The position numbers and the translations under genes are program-made. From assembly GCA_017398625.1 (NCBI GenBank), contig JAFQFP010000024.1, positions 18,730-82,729 of the forward strand: a stretch of 64,000 nucleotides of DNA, given 5' to 3'. Under the pieces are notes generated by a model that was not told the DNA's origin, searched no databases, and was given only the letters and a program-made list of their open reading frames with translations. This document shows positions 1-8,000 of the stretch, one piece after another. Origin of the DNA: Oscillospiraceae bacterium. Its GTDB lineage: Bacteria; Bacillota; Clostridia; Oscillospirales; Oscillospiraceae. How positions within the stretch are numbered: position 1 is the stretch's first letter; every line of letters starts with the position of its first letter.

Positions 1-2
1 AC

Positions 3-377
3 TGCAGTGTGAAGGTGGCGGGCGGCTACCTGCTGCAGCTTCTGCCCGGTGCCCCGGAGGAGACCATCGATGCGCTGGAACGGGGCATCCGCCGTGCCGG
101 CGCGGTTACTGCCATGCTGGAGCAGGGCATGACCCCGGAGGACATTCTGGGACAGGTCTGCGGCGAGCTGGGTGTGGTATTTTTGGAGACCACCGAGGTG
201 GAATACCGGTGCTACTGCTCCCAGGAGCGGGTGGTTTCGGCGCTGATCAGCATCGGCAGGGAGGAGCTGAATCAGATCGTGGAGGAGGGGAAGACATTCC
301 CCGTGGAGTGCCAGTTCTGCGACACAGTGTACAGTTTTACGCCCTCTGATATTCGGGAGATCTTGGAGAAAATCTGA
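3..377 (+). CDS. hslO: Hsp33 redox-regulated chaperone, C-terminal part (5' end outside window)
   Basis: The reading frame is already open at the left edge (frame of base 3), so only the last 124 codons or so of a roughly 290-residue family are present. The visible part carries the Hsp33 pattern VAGGYLLQLLPGA, followed near the C-terminus by the zinc-binding cysteines CYC and, about 30 residues later, CQFC. In Hsp33 these four thiolates hold zinc when reduced. Oxidation releases the metal and turns the cytoplasmic protein into a holdase chaperone. All four cysteines are present, so the redox switch looks intact. The gene stops 78 bases before the promoter of the tRNA cluster and no clear terminator is visible between them. 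The identification is firm; the start cannot be seen. Confidence 0.93.
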   Translation, partial: CSVKVAGGYLLQLLPGAPEETIDALERGIRRAGAVTAMLEQGMTPEDILGQVCGELGVVFLETTEVEYRCYCSQERVVSALISIGREELNQIVEEGKTFPVECQFCDTVYSFTPSDIREILEKI

Positions 378-454
378 TATTTCCGGAGATTTTGTGGTGA
401 ATATTGGCATTTTTTTCATAGAAAAGTTGCAGCGAAAAAATTTGAAAAAAGTGC

Positions 455-483
455 TTGACAAAATATTGGTTCTCGTATATAAT
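455..483 (+). promoter_or_regulatory. sigma-A promoter of the tRNA cluster
   Basis: TTGACA at 455-460 and TATAAT at 478-483 are separated by 17 bases, a perfect consensus. It lies 43 bases before tRNA-Val, as expected for a strongly transcribed stable-RNA operon. Confidence 0.92.
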
Positions 484-525
484 GAACCACGTCGCTGAGG
501 TGCGCAAGCAAATCGGGCGACAAAC

Positions 526-601
526 GGGAGCATAGCTCAGCTGGGAGAGCATCTGCCTTACAAGCAGGGGGTCACAGGTTCGAGCCCTGTTGTTCCCACC
601 A
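526..601 (+). tRNA. tRNA-Val (anticodon TAC)
   Basis: A 76-base cloverleaf with encoded CCA. The acceptor stem pairs GGGAGCA with TGTTCCC, the D arm is GCTC/GAGC, and the anticodon stem TCTGC/GCAGG encloses the loop CTTACAA. The T arm is ACAGG-TTCGAGC-CCTGT. Anticodon TAC reads valine codons. Confidence 0.95.
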
Positions 602-607
602 CAATCT

Positions 608-684
608 GGCCCTGTGGTGCAGTCGGTTAGCACGCCAGCCTGTCACGCTGGAGGTCGACGGTTCGAGTCCGTTCGGGGTCGCCA
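608..684 (+). tRNA. tRNA-Asp (anticodon GTC)
   Basis: A 77-base cloverleaf with encoded CCA. The anticodon stem CCAGC/GCTGG encloses CTGTCAC, and the acceptor GGCCCTG pairs with CGGGGTC apart from G-T pairs. It starts six bases after tRNA-Val, in the same transcript. Confidence 0.95.
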
Positions 685-694
685 TAAAGCATCT

Positions 695-717
695 GAGCAG
701 AGCTTAATGCTCTGCTC
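695..717 (+). other. hairpin between tRNA-Asp and tRNA-Phe
   Basis: GAGCAGAGC (695-703) pairs perfectly with GCTCTGCTC (709-717) around a five-base loop. No T-run follows, so it is unlikely to be a terminator. It may mark an RNA processing site inside the tRNA transcript (inference). Confidence 0.6.
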
Positions 718-722
718 AATAT

Positions 723-798
<76 letters not shown>

Positions 799-817
799 CG
801 GTTCCCTTTGGGAACCG
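799..817 (+). other. hairpin between tRNA-Phe and tRNA-Gly
   Basis: CGGTTCCC (799-806) pairs with GGGAACCG (810-817) around TTT, starting directly at the CCA of tRNA-Phe. As after tRNA-Asp, there is no T-run. A processing role is only an inference. Confidence 0.55.
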
Positions 818-821
818 AGAT

Positions 822-897
822 GCGGGTGTAGCTCATCCGGTAGAGCGCCACCTTGCCAAGGTGGAGGTAGCGAGTTCGAGCCTCGTCACCCGCTCCA
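822..897 (+). tRNA. tRNA-Gly (anticodon GCC)
   Basis: A 76-base cloverleaf with encoded CCA. The anticodon stem CCACC/GGTGG encloses TTGCCAA. The last 22 bases of this gene (876-897) recur exactly at 1010-1031, downstream of a small structured spacer. Confidence 0.95.
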
Positions 898-1031
898 TTT
901 TCAAATCACGAGCCGTAAGGCTCGAATGATTCAATGCAACAATCCGGTGGATTGTTGCGCGACGGGTAGGGACCCGGCGGCTCCTTTATTTTGCGTAAGC
1001 AAAATGTAATCGAGCCTCGTCACCCGCTCCA
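898..1031 (+). repeat. tRNA-tail element: structured spacer ending in a copy of the tRNA-Gly 3' end
   Basis: Directly after tRNA-Gly come a small hairpin (CGAGCC 909-914 with GGCTCG 919-924) and a longer perfect hairpin, GCAACAATCC 936-945 with GGATTGTTGC 949-958 around GGT. At 1010-1031 there is an exact 22-base copy of the tRNA-Gly 3' end, from the T-loop to CCA. The element after tRNA-Leu (4758-4891) has the same plan and shares the hairpin tip TCCGGTGGA on a differently sequenced stem. No protein is encoded in it. It could be a remnant of a site-specific integration or an RNA element of its own. Confidence 0.75.
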
Positions 1032-1043
1032 ATCAAATAGAAT

Positions 1044-1069
1044 AGGAACGCAAATGCGTTCCTGTTTTT
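1044..1069 (+). terminator. rho-independent terminator after the tRNA-tail element
   Basis: AGGAACGC (1044-1051) pairs with GCGTTCCT (1056-1063), followed by GTTTTT. It lies between the tRNA-Gly-linked element and tRNA-Cys, so tRNA-Cys may be reached only by readthrough or from a promoter I do not see. Confidence 0.75.
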
Positions 1070-1075
1070 GTAAAT

Positions 1076-1150
1076 GGTACCGTAGCCAAGTGGTAAGGCC
1101 CCGGTCTGCAAAACCGTTATTCGCCAGTTCAAATCTGGCCGGTACCTCCA
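1076..1150 (+). tRNA. tRNA-Cys (anticodon GCA)
   Basis: A 75-base cloverleaf with encoded CCA. The acceptor GGTACCG pairs with CGGTACC. The anticodon loop is CTGCAAA, and the discriminator base is T, as is usual for cysteine tRNAs. Confidence 0.95.
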
Positions 1151-1269
1151 AAGCCCCAAGGACGAAAGTTCTTGGGGCTTACTTCTTACCTATTACCTCT
1201 TCACTCTTACCTTAAAAAAGTCCTTGGGCTTTGGAAAGTAAGAAGTAATAGGTAGGAGGTAATAAGTAT
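1151..1269 (+). repeat. inverted-repeat block on the left side of the AT-rich islet
   Basis: It opens with a 13-bp hairpin (AAGCCCCAAGGAC with GTTCTTGGGGCTT, 1151-1180) that probably ends the tRNA-Cys transcript. Next comes a pyrimidine-rich tract of ACTTCTTACC/TATTACC words. Then the hairpin arm appears again in inverted form (GTCCTTGGGCTTT, 1220-1232), followed by a purine-rich inverted copy of the tract (about 1236-1267). The block at 2172-2296 has the same four-part order. Confidence 0.6.
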
Positions 1270-1297
1270 TGCGGTTACACCGCCTACATGTTATAAT
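1269..1297 (+). promoter_or_regulatory. probable promoter of the four-helix-bundle/GNAT pair
   Basis: TTGCGG (1269-1274) and TATAAT (1292-1297) have a 17-base spacer, 24 bases before the start codon. The -10 is perfect and the -35 fair. Confidence 0.6.
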
Positions 1298-1321
1298 TAC
1301 ACTGAGAAAGGCGGTAATATT

Positions 1322-1672
1322 ATGGCTGATAGTCCGTTAATTATAAAATCAAAAGAGTTTGCTTTGCAGATAATTAAAGTTTGCAATTTTGTGAAGCAAA
1401 CAAAACGTGAAAGTGTGCTTACAAACCAACTTATCCGTAGCGGAACAAGTGTCGGTGCAAATATTCGAGAGGCGTTTTATGGTCACGGAACGGCTGATTT
1501 TATTGCCAAACTGCAAATTGCACTTAAAGAGTGTTCCGAAAGTGAGTATTGGCTTGAACTTTTAATTGAAAGTGGTTATTACGAAAATAACGATATTTTA
1601 GATAAGTGTATTGAAGTCAAGAAATTACTGATTGCTTCTATAAACACGGCGAAAAGTAAGGTTGTTAAATGA
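1322..1672 (+). CDS. four-helix-bundle protein of the 23S rRNA intervening-sequence (TIGR02436) family
   Basis: A 116-residue, all-helical protein with the family hallmarks: an RSGTSVGANIREA segment near residues 40-52 and a following KLQIALKECSESEYWLELL helix. Family members occur in intervening sequences of 23S rRNA genes, as stand-alone genes, and, in a related branch, as the Avd accessory protein of diversity-generating retroelements. No reverse transcriptase or variable repeat is visible here, so no such role is claimed. The gene is clearly more AT-rich than its neighbours and lies between two inverted-repeat blocks, which suggests acquisition. A purine-rich ribosome binding site (AGAAAGG) precedes the ATG. 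Its biochemical function is unknown. Confidence 0.85.
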   Translation: MADSPLIIKSKEFALQIIKVCNFVKQTKRESVLTNQLIRSGTSVGANIREAFYGHGTADFIAKLQIALKECSESEYWLELLIESGYYENNDILDKCIEVKKLLIASINTAKSKVVK

Positions 1673-1681
1673 GGTTTTGAA

Positions 1682-2119
1682 ATGGTCAGAGATATTGATT
1701 GTAATGAGCTAACGGAACTTTTAGAATTGTATTTGCATTTACACGAGAATACTGTTCCTGACACTACTGAAATACTAAATAACGCATGGAATACCATTGT
1801 TCAAGATAAAAATCATCATATCATTGTAAATGAAGTGAACGGCAAAATTGTTTCTTCTTGTGTCTGTGTAATTATTCCTAATTTAACAAGAGACGTAAGA
1901 CCCTATGCATTTATTGAAAATGTTGTCACGCACAAAGATTATCGTGGTAAAGGATATGCAACGCAATGCTTAAATTACGCAAAGGAAATTGCGATAAAAG
2001 AAAATTGCTATAAATTGATGTTACTTACAGGTTCAAAAGACGATAAGACTTTGAGTTTTTATAATAATGCAGGCTATAATAGTGCAGATAAGACAGCATT
2101 TATTCAATGGCTTGAATGA
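1682..2119 (+). CDS. GNAT family N-acetyltransferase
   Basis: A 145-residue single-domain GNAT protein. The acetyl-CoA binding loop is visible as HKDYRGKGYATQCL (about residues 84-97), preceded by the IENVVTH strand. The C-terminal part contains the usual FYNNAGY segment. It would transfer an acetyl group from acetyl-CoA to an amine, but the substrate cannot be read from the sequence. The ATG lies ten bases after the stop of the four-helix-bundle gene, with GAGG at that stop as ribosome binding site, so the two are probably cotranscribed. Both genes share the AT-rich composition of the islet. Closest function by family could be small-molecule or protein acetylation. Confidence 0.85.
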   Translation: MVRDIDCNELTELLELYLHLHENTVPDTTEILNNAWNTIVQDKNHHIIVNEVNGKIVSSCVCVIIPNLTRDVRPYAFIENVVTHKDYRGKGYATQCLNYAKEIAIKENCYKLMLLTGSKDDKTLSFYNNAGYNSADKTAFIQWLE

Positions 2120-2171
2120 TAATATGATTCTATCATTCATTTTATTTAGGTTCATTTTCGTGGTGTAAACA

Positions 2172-2296
2172 CAAAAATCGACATTCTTCGACAGAAGGAT
2201 GTCGATTTTTACTTCTTCACTCTTAACTATTCACTCTTCACTTAATTTCGGGGTCGATTTTTGGGAAGTTACAAGTTATAATGAATAGTGAATAAG
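2172..2296 (+). repeat. inverted-repeat block on the right side of the AT-rich islet (includes a terminator)
   Basis: It begins with a terminator-like hairpin (AAAAATCGAC 2173-2182 with GTCGATTTTT 2201-2210). A pyrimidine-rich tract of CTTCACTCTTAAC words follows, then the hairpin arm again (GGTCGATTTTTGG near 2252-2264), then a purine-rich inverted tract ending near 2296. The order of parts is the same as in the block at 1151-1269, although the hairpin arm has a different sequence. Confidence 0.6.
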
Positions 2297-2297
2297 T

Positions 2298-2480
2298 TTG
2301 GAAAAGCAGGCAACACCGGATGGAAAGAGCAGGCGTATCCCCACACCCAACGGCTTGACCATCGGTCTGTCCACGCAGACCCGGCAGGGACAGTACGGAG
2401 AATATCAGGCGGTGTTCTACAATGCGGATGCCCAGCGGTTTGTGCTGGATAATCTGGCTGCTATTTTGGAAGAGAAATAA
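2298..2480 (+). pseudogene. probable 3' remnant of an unrecognised gene
   Basis: A 60-codon frame of normal, GC-rich composition begins immediately after the AT-rich islet. An in-frame stop at 2289-2291 lies just upstream, and the only start is a TTG at 2298 with no ribosome binding site. The peptide (TPNGLTIGLSTQTRQGQYGE, then YQAVFYNADAQRFVLDNLAAIL) looks like a real protein end, but I do not recognise the family. The simplest reading is that the upstream part was replaced when the islet arrived. A genuine short gene starting at the TTG is the alternative. Confidence 0.45.
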
Positions 2481-2513
2481 AGGTTTGCTGTACTCAGTAG
2501 AGATATAATCAAA

Positions 2514-2541
2514 CAGCCGGAAAGCGTCTGCTTTCCGGCTG
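2514..2541. terminator. bidirectional terminator facing ygiQ
   Basis: CAGCCGGAAAGC (2514-2525) pairs perfectly with GCTTTCCGGCTG (2530-2541) around GTCT. It sits right after the end of ygiQ, which is read from the right. Confidence 0.8.
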
Positions 2542-2545
2542 TAGC

Positions 2546-4456
2546 TTATTTTTTCACCGTTTTGCGCTTCCCGGTGGGCACCTTAACGCCTTTGCTCTGG
2601 GGCTTTTTGGCGGCGGTGCGCTTTACGGCAGGCTTGGGTGGAGGGGGGCTGTACTTCTGCTGACGGGGCGGTACTGCCCGGATCAGACATTTCGGCCCGG
2701 AGCCGATCAGATCCTCCCGGTGGGCTTTCAGCAGCGCTTCCTTCACAAGATAGTAGTTCTTGGGGTTGCGGTACTGGATCAGCGCCCGCTGCATTGCCTT
2801 TTCGTGGGGGTCGGTGGGCACATATACCTTTTCCATGGTTCTCGGATCCAGCCCGGTGTAGTACATCACCGTGGACAGGGTAGAGGGAGTGGGGTAAAAA
2901 TCCTGCACCTGCTCCGGATTGTAGCCCATTTCCCGGATGTACTCGGCAAGCTCAATGGCATCCTTTAAGGTAGAGCCGGGATGGCTGGACATGAGATAGG
3001 GAACTAGATACTGATTCATGCCGTACTGCTTGTTCAGCGCGAAATACTTGTCCACAAACCGGTTGTACACAGCATTTTTCGGCTTGCCCATCCGCGACAG
3101 CACCGCATCGGACACATGCTCCGGGGCTACCTTAAGCTGACCGGAGATGTGGTACTGTACCAGCTCCTTGAAAAAGGTATCCTTTTTATCTGCCAGCAGA
3201 TAGTCAAAGCGGATGCCGCTGCGGACAAAGACCTTTTTTACGCCCTCTATCTTCCGCAGCTTGCGCAGCAGCGCCACATAGTCGCTGTGGTCGGCACGGA
3301 GATTCTTGCAGGGGGTGGGGTAGAGGCATTGCCGACCGCCGCAGGCACCCTTGGTAAGCTGCTTTTCGCAGGCGCTGTGCCGGAAATTGGCGGTAGGACC
3401 ACCTACATCGTGGATATAGCCCTTGAAATCCTTGTCCTTGACCATGATCTGGGCTTCCTTGAGGATGGATTCATGGCTGCGGGTCTGGATGATCCGTCCT
3501 TGATGGAAGGTCAGCGCGCAGAAGGAGCAGGCACCGAAGCAGCCGCGGTTACTTACAAGACTGAATTTCACTTCCTCGATGGCAGGCACGCCCCCGGCTT
3601 TTGCGTAGCTGGGGTGCCATGTGCGGCAGTAGGGCAGGTCGTATACCGCGTCCATCTCCTCGGTGGTCAGCGGCTTCTGGGGCGGATTTTGTACCACGAA
3701 TTCCTTGCCGTAGGGCTCTGCTAACCGCTTGGCAGTAAAGGGATCACAGTTGCCGTATTGGATCTTGAAGCTTTCGGCGTAGGTACGCTTGTTTTTGCAC
3801 AGCTCCGCATAGGCGGGCAGCACCACCGTGGGCAGGCTTTCGTCCAGCACCTCGGTGCGGTAGACCGTGCCGTCGATATAGGTGATGTGGCGCACATCCA
3901 TACCGGCGTTGAGGGCGTCCGCGATCTCTACGATGCTTTTTTCGCCCATGCCGTACATCAGAAGATCCGCTTGGGAATCCAGCAGAATGGAGCGCTTCAT
4001 GCTCTCGCTCCAGTAGTCATAGTGGGCAAGCCGCCGCAGGCTGGCTTCGATACCGCCGATCAGGATGGGCACATCCTTGAACCGTTGGCGGATCAGATTA
4101 CAGTAGACCACGGTGGCATAGTCCGGGCGCTTGCCCATTTCACCGCCGGGGGTAAAGGCATCGCTTTTGCGGCGGTGCTTGGTGACAGAATAGTGGTTGA
4201 CCATGGAATCCATATTGCCGCCGGACACCAGAAAGCCCAGCCGGGGCTTGCCCAGTGCGGCGATGGAATCGGGATTTTTCCAGTTGGGCTGGGAAATGAT
4301 GCCCACGCTGTAGCCTGCCTTTTCCAGCACGCGGCTGATAATGGCGTGACCGAAGGAGGGGTGGTCTACATAGGCATCGCCGATGATGTACACAAAATCA
4401 CACTGCTCCCAGCCCCGCTCCAGCATATCCTGTTTAGAGATCGGAAGAAAGTCCAT
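2546..4456 (-). CDS. ygiQ: YgiQ family radical SAM protein
   Basis: A 636-residue protein of the YgiQ/UPF0313 family. The N-terminal cobalamin-binding-like region begins near [16 protein letters not shown]. The radical SAM cluster motif is CFGACSFC (about residues 314-321), which would bind a [4Fe-4S] cluster and S-adenosylmethionine. A conserved C-terminal region contains [11 protein letters not shown], and the extreme C-terminus is a lysine-rich tail. The reaction catalysed by YgiQ proteins is not established. The length is normal and the reading frame is intact. AGGAGG precedes the ATG by a few bases. The gene is transcribed alone, with a bidirectional terminator immediately behind it. Confidence 0.93.
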   Translation of the reverse strand: MDFLPISKQDMLERGWEQCDFVYIIGDAYVDHPSFGHAIISRVLEKAGYSVGIISQPNWKNPDSIAALGKPRLGFLVSGGNMDSMVNHYSVTKHRRKSDAFTPGGEMGKRPDYATVVYCNLIRQRFKDVPILIGGIEASLRRLAHYDYWSESMKRSILLDSQADLLMYGMGEKSIVEIADALNAGMDVRHITYIDGTVYRTEVLDESLPTVVLPAYAELCKNKRTYAESFKIQYGNCDPFTAKRLAEPYGKEFVVQNPPQKPLTTEEMDAVYDLPYCRTWHPSYAKAGGVPAIEEVKFSLVSNRGCFGACSFCALTFHQGRIIQTRSHESILKEAQIMVKDKDFKGYIHDVGGPTANFRHSACEKQLTKGACGGRQCLYPTPCKNLRADHSDYVALLRKLRKIEGVKKVFVRSGIRFDYLLADKKDTFFKELVQYHISGQLKVAPEHVSDAVLSRMGKPKNAVYNRFVDKYFALNKQYGMNQYLVPYLMSSHPGSTLKDAIELAEYIREMGYNPEQVQDFYPTPSTLSTVMYYTGLDPRTMEKVYVPTDPHEKAMQRALIQYRNPKNYYLVKEALLKAHREDLIGSGPKCLIRAVPPRQQKYSPPPPKPAVKRTAAKKPQSKGVKVPTGKRKTVKK

Positions 4457-4482
4457 ACTGACCTCCTGTGTTGTTTTTCACC

Positions 4483-4511
4483 AGTATACCATCTTTTCGG
4501 CGAAAAGGGAA
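4483..4511 (-). promoter_or_regulatory. probable ygiQ promoter
   Basis: On the minus strand TTCCCT and TATACT are separated by 17 bases, 27 bases upstream of the ygiQ ATG. The -10 is good and the -35 weak. Confidence 0.45.
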
Positions 4512-4567
4512 GTGGGAAGCACAGGCCGGGCAAGGCAAATTTTTTTGTAAAAAAGTCAAAAAATGTG

Positions 4568-4596
4568 TTGACAAACGCGGTGTGCCGTGCTATTAT
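4568..4596 (+). promoter_or_regulatory. sigma-A promoter of tRNA-Leu
   Basis: TTGACA (4568-4573) and TATTAT (4591-4596) with a 17-base spacer, 38 bases before the tRNA. Confidence 0.88.
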
Positions 4597-4634
4597 ACTC
4601 AAGCGTTGAGCGGCTGTTTAACACAATCAAATAT

Positions 4635-4722
4635 GCGCGAGTGGTGGAATTGGTAGACTCGCTAGATTCAGGTTCTAGTGTTCACTGCGGACGTGCGGGT
4701 TCAAGTCCCGCCTCGCGCACCA
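4635..4722 (+). tRNA. tRNA-Leu (anticodon CAG)
   Basis: An 88-base class II tRNA with a long variable arm and encoded CCA. The acceptor GCGCGAG pairs with CTCGCGC. The anticodon stem CTAGA/TCTAG encloses TTCAGGT, so the anticodon is CAG. Its last 22 bases recur with one difference at 4870-4891. Confidence 0.95.
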
Positions 4723-4723
4723 A

Positions 4724-4757
4724 AAATAAAGACACGCTTTTGCGTGTCTTTATTTTT
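4724..4757 (+). terminator. terminator directly after tRNA-Leu
   Basis: AAATAAAGACACGC (4724-4737) pairs with GCGTGTCTTTATTT (4742-4755), followed by further T residues. Confidence 0.88.
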
Positions 4758-4891
4758 TGCGCAGGGGACTTGAACCCATCCAAATGCAGATGTCCGGTGG
4801 ACATCTGCTGCCACCAGTTCAAAAACTGGTGGCTACCTTAATCGATGCCCATCCGGGCATCGATGCAGATCAAGCCCCGCCTCGCGCACCA
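4758..4891 (+). repeat. tRNA-tail element: three hairpins ending in a copy of the tRNA-Leu 3' end
   Basis: It opens with an inverted copy of the tRNA-Leu T-arm (GGGACTTGAACCC, 4764-4776). Three perfect hairpins follow: 4786-4808 (tip TCCGGTGGA), 4810-4833 (GCCACCAGTT with AACTGGTGGC) and 4841-4864 (ATCGATGCCC with GGGCATCGAT). The last 22 bases (4870-4891) copy the 3' end of tRNA-Leu from the T-loop through CCA with one mismatch. No protein is encoded. It is the counterpart of the element after tRNA-Gly (898-1031). Confidence 0.75.
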
Positions 4892-4928
4892 AACAAAAAG
4901 GACATCCGAAAGGATGTCCTTTTTGTTT
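4891..4928 (+). terminator. terminator after the tRNA-tail element
   Basis: A 17-bp perfect stem: AAACAAAAAGGACATCC (4891-4907) pairs with its complement at 4912-4928 around GAAA, ending in a T-rich run. It follows the tRNA-tail copy immediately. Confidence 0.85.
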
Positions 4929-4965
4929 GGTTAAGGGGAAAATTACGCTGTAAGGAAAGTTATTC

Positions 4966-4994
4966 TTGCAATTTTTGGGCTTTGTCAGTATAAT
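4966..4994 (+). promoter_or_regulatory. sigma-A promoter of the smc operon
   Basis: TTGCAA (4966-4971) and TATAAT (4989-4994), spacer 17 bases, 41 bases before the smc start. Confidence 0.85.
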
Positions 4995-5034
4995 AAATTG
5001 ATTATTTATAACTTTTGGTATAAGGGGATATACT

Positions 5035-8000
5035 GTGTACTTAAAAAGCTTGGAAGTGCAGGGCTTTAAGTCCTTCCCGGATAAGACGCTGATCCGCTTT
5101 GGCGATGATATCACCGCCATTGTCGGCCCCAACGGTTCCGGTAAATCGAATATTTCCGATGCCATCCTCTGGGTCATGGGTGAGCAGAGCACCAAGACGC
5201 TTCGCGGCGCAAAAATGGAGGATGTGATCTTCGGCGGCACCCAGAAGCGGCCTGCGGTGGGCTTTGCGGAAGCGACGCTGACGCTGGACAATACTGACCG
5301 TGCCCTTGCCTATGATGCCGATGAGGTGATGGTCACCCGGCGGTATTACCGCAGCGGTGACAGCGAATACTATATCAACCGCCAATCCTCCCGCCTGCGG
5401 GATATCCATGAGATGTTCATGGATACGGGTCTGGGCAGAGAGGGCTATTCCAATATCGGGCAGGGTCGTATCGACGAGATCCTGTCGCTGAAAAGCGCTG
5501 ACCGCCGTGAGATTTTTGAGGAGGCTGCCGGCATCTCCAAGTACCGCCACCGCAAAGAGGAGACGGAGCGCAAGCTTGCCCACACCGAGGACAATCTCAT
5601 GCGCATCGGGGATAAGGTCTCCGAGCTGGAGCTGCAGTTAGAGCCGCTGCAGCAGCAATCCGAAAAAGCGAAGAAGTATTTGGAGCTGAAGGGCGAGCTG
5701 CGGGGCGTGGAGATCGCCGTGTGGCTGGATACGCTGGACAAGCTCACCGCTGCCGCGAAAAAGGCGGAGGAGGACTTTGCTTCCGCTTCCTTTGTGCTGC
5801 AGCAGGCACACGAGGAACTGGAAAAGCTGTACAGCCGTTCCGAGGAGCTGGGGCTGGAGCTGCGCAATAAGGACGCAGAGCTGGAAACTGCCCGTGTCAA
5901 GGTCAGCATGATGGAAAGCATGCACCAGCAGCTAGACGGTCAGATGGCTGTGCTGCGGGGTAACATTACCAATAACGATGCCAATATCGGCCGCATCGAG
6001 GAAGAATTGCAGGGTGCCGAGGATCGCAGCGGCGGTATCTCCGCCCAGATGGAGCTCTCCCGCAGCCGTATTGCCCAGATCGACAGCGAGCTGGCGGAAA
6101 AGAAGCAGCGGCTGGACAAGCTGCAGCAGGAGCTTGCCGCCATGACCGCCAATGCTCAGGGGATGACCAAGCAGTTTCTGGAGCTGCGCAGCCGGGAAAC
6201 GGAGCTGGCGGCAGATATTGCCGGCAGAGAAGCGGATATGAGGGGCTTGGAGGAAAGTCTTTCCCAGAGCAGCCAGCGCCGTGAGCAGCTCAGTGCCGAT
6301 CTGACGGCTGGGGCGCAGCGGCAGCAGGAAGCGCAGCAGCAGCTGCACAGCTGTCAAAGCGAGCTACGCCGGGCGCAGGAGGATGTGACCGCTGCCAAGA
6401 ATACCATTTCCGGTTACACCCTGCGGCAGAACACCCGTGTTCAGCGCCGGGACGCGCTGGCGGAAACGGTGCGCCAGCTCACTGCCAAGCTGGACGGTGT
6501 GCAGGCAAAGGCACGGGTATTCCGTGCCATGGAGCGGGATTTTGAAAGCTATCAGAAAAGTGTCCGCATGGTGATGCAGGAAGCCCAGCGGGGAAGTCTG
6601 AAAAATATCCACGGGCCTGTGTCCCGTTTGATCCGCACGGAGGACAGTTATACCGTCGCCATCGAGATCGCGCTGGGCGGCGCTATGCAGCAGATCGTTG
6701 TGGACAGCGAGAACGACGGAAAGGCAGCCATTTCCTACCTCAAGCGCACCGGCGGCGGCAGAGCCACCTTCCTGCCTATGTCCGTGATCCAAGGCAAGCA
6801 GCTTCGGGAAAACGGTCTGGAGGACTGCCGTGGCTTTGTTGGCATCGCCTCTGAGCTGGTTACCTGCCATGAGCGCTACCGGGGTATCGTGGAGAACCTT
6901 TTGGGCAGGATCGTCATCGTTTCCGACATCGATGCTGCCATCGCCATGGCGAAAAAGTACGCAAACCGCTTTAAGATCGTTACTCTGGACGGTCAGGTCA
7001 TGAACCCCGGTGGTTCCATGACCGGCGGTTCTACCAATAAGGAAGCAGGCATTTTATCCCGTGCCAATGAGCTGGAAAAGCTGACGGCACAGGAAAAGGA
7101 GCTGCAGGAGAAAAAGGCAGTTGCCGAAGCGGATCTGCAGGAGGCACAGCGACTGACGGATCAGGTCCAGTTCCAGCTTAGTGCTGCCGCCGACCAGCTT
7201 CGTGAGGCGGAGGATCAGGTGCTGCGGCTGCAGGGACAGGAAAAGCAGCATGAGATCCTGCTCAATGCCATCAGCGATGCTATAGAATCCGCCCGGCGGG
7301 AGCTGGAGGGGATCGATCAGCGGGAGCGGACAGACCGGGAGCGGTTTGCTGCCCAGCAGGCGAAGATCCAAGTGTTTACCGCTGAGCTGGAAAAGACTCG
7401 TCTGCAGATCGAATCGCTGGAGGGCAGTCAGACCGAGGCTGCCGAAGCCACCGCCAAGATCACCGGCAGCATGACGGAGCTTAAGACCGAGGAAGCAGCG
7501 CTGGAGGCGGAAAAGACCACCGCCAATGCGCATATCGCCGACCTGCAGGGGCTGCGCAGCGCCGTGGAGGGCGACCGGGAGAAGAAGCTGGCGCTGATCG
7601 AGGTCATCCGGCAGGATAATGTGCGTCTACGCAGCGAGCTGGAGCAGGTCCGGGAGCATCAGGAAGAAAACGATGCGGAAGCCGGGCAGATGCGTGCCGT
7701 GATGAAGAAGGTCATGGAGGACCGCACCAAGGCAGAGGCGGCAAAGACCCTTGCCGAGCGGAACGCACAGGAAAAGAACAAGGATATTCTCAACATGGAG
7801 CGTGCCTGCGCTCTGCTGGAGCAGAAGAAGGTGACCAGCTCCATGGAGGAAAGGCAGATCATCGATAAGCTGTGGGAAAACTACGAGCTGACCCCCTCTA
7901 CGGCACCTGCCCAGCGGGGGGAGATCGAGTCTGTCGCCGCGGGCAACCGCCGCATCGGCGAGCTGAAGCGAAAGATCGGGGCTTTGGGCACGCCAAATCT

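Noticed and set aside
1322-1672. Avd protein of a diversity-generating retroelement
   Set aside because: No reverse transcriptase, template repeat or variable repeat is present nearby.
3116-4609. Long plus-strand frames opposite ygiQ
   Set aside because: Shadow frames of a GC-rich gene; the minus-strand protein has clear radical SAM motifs.
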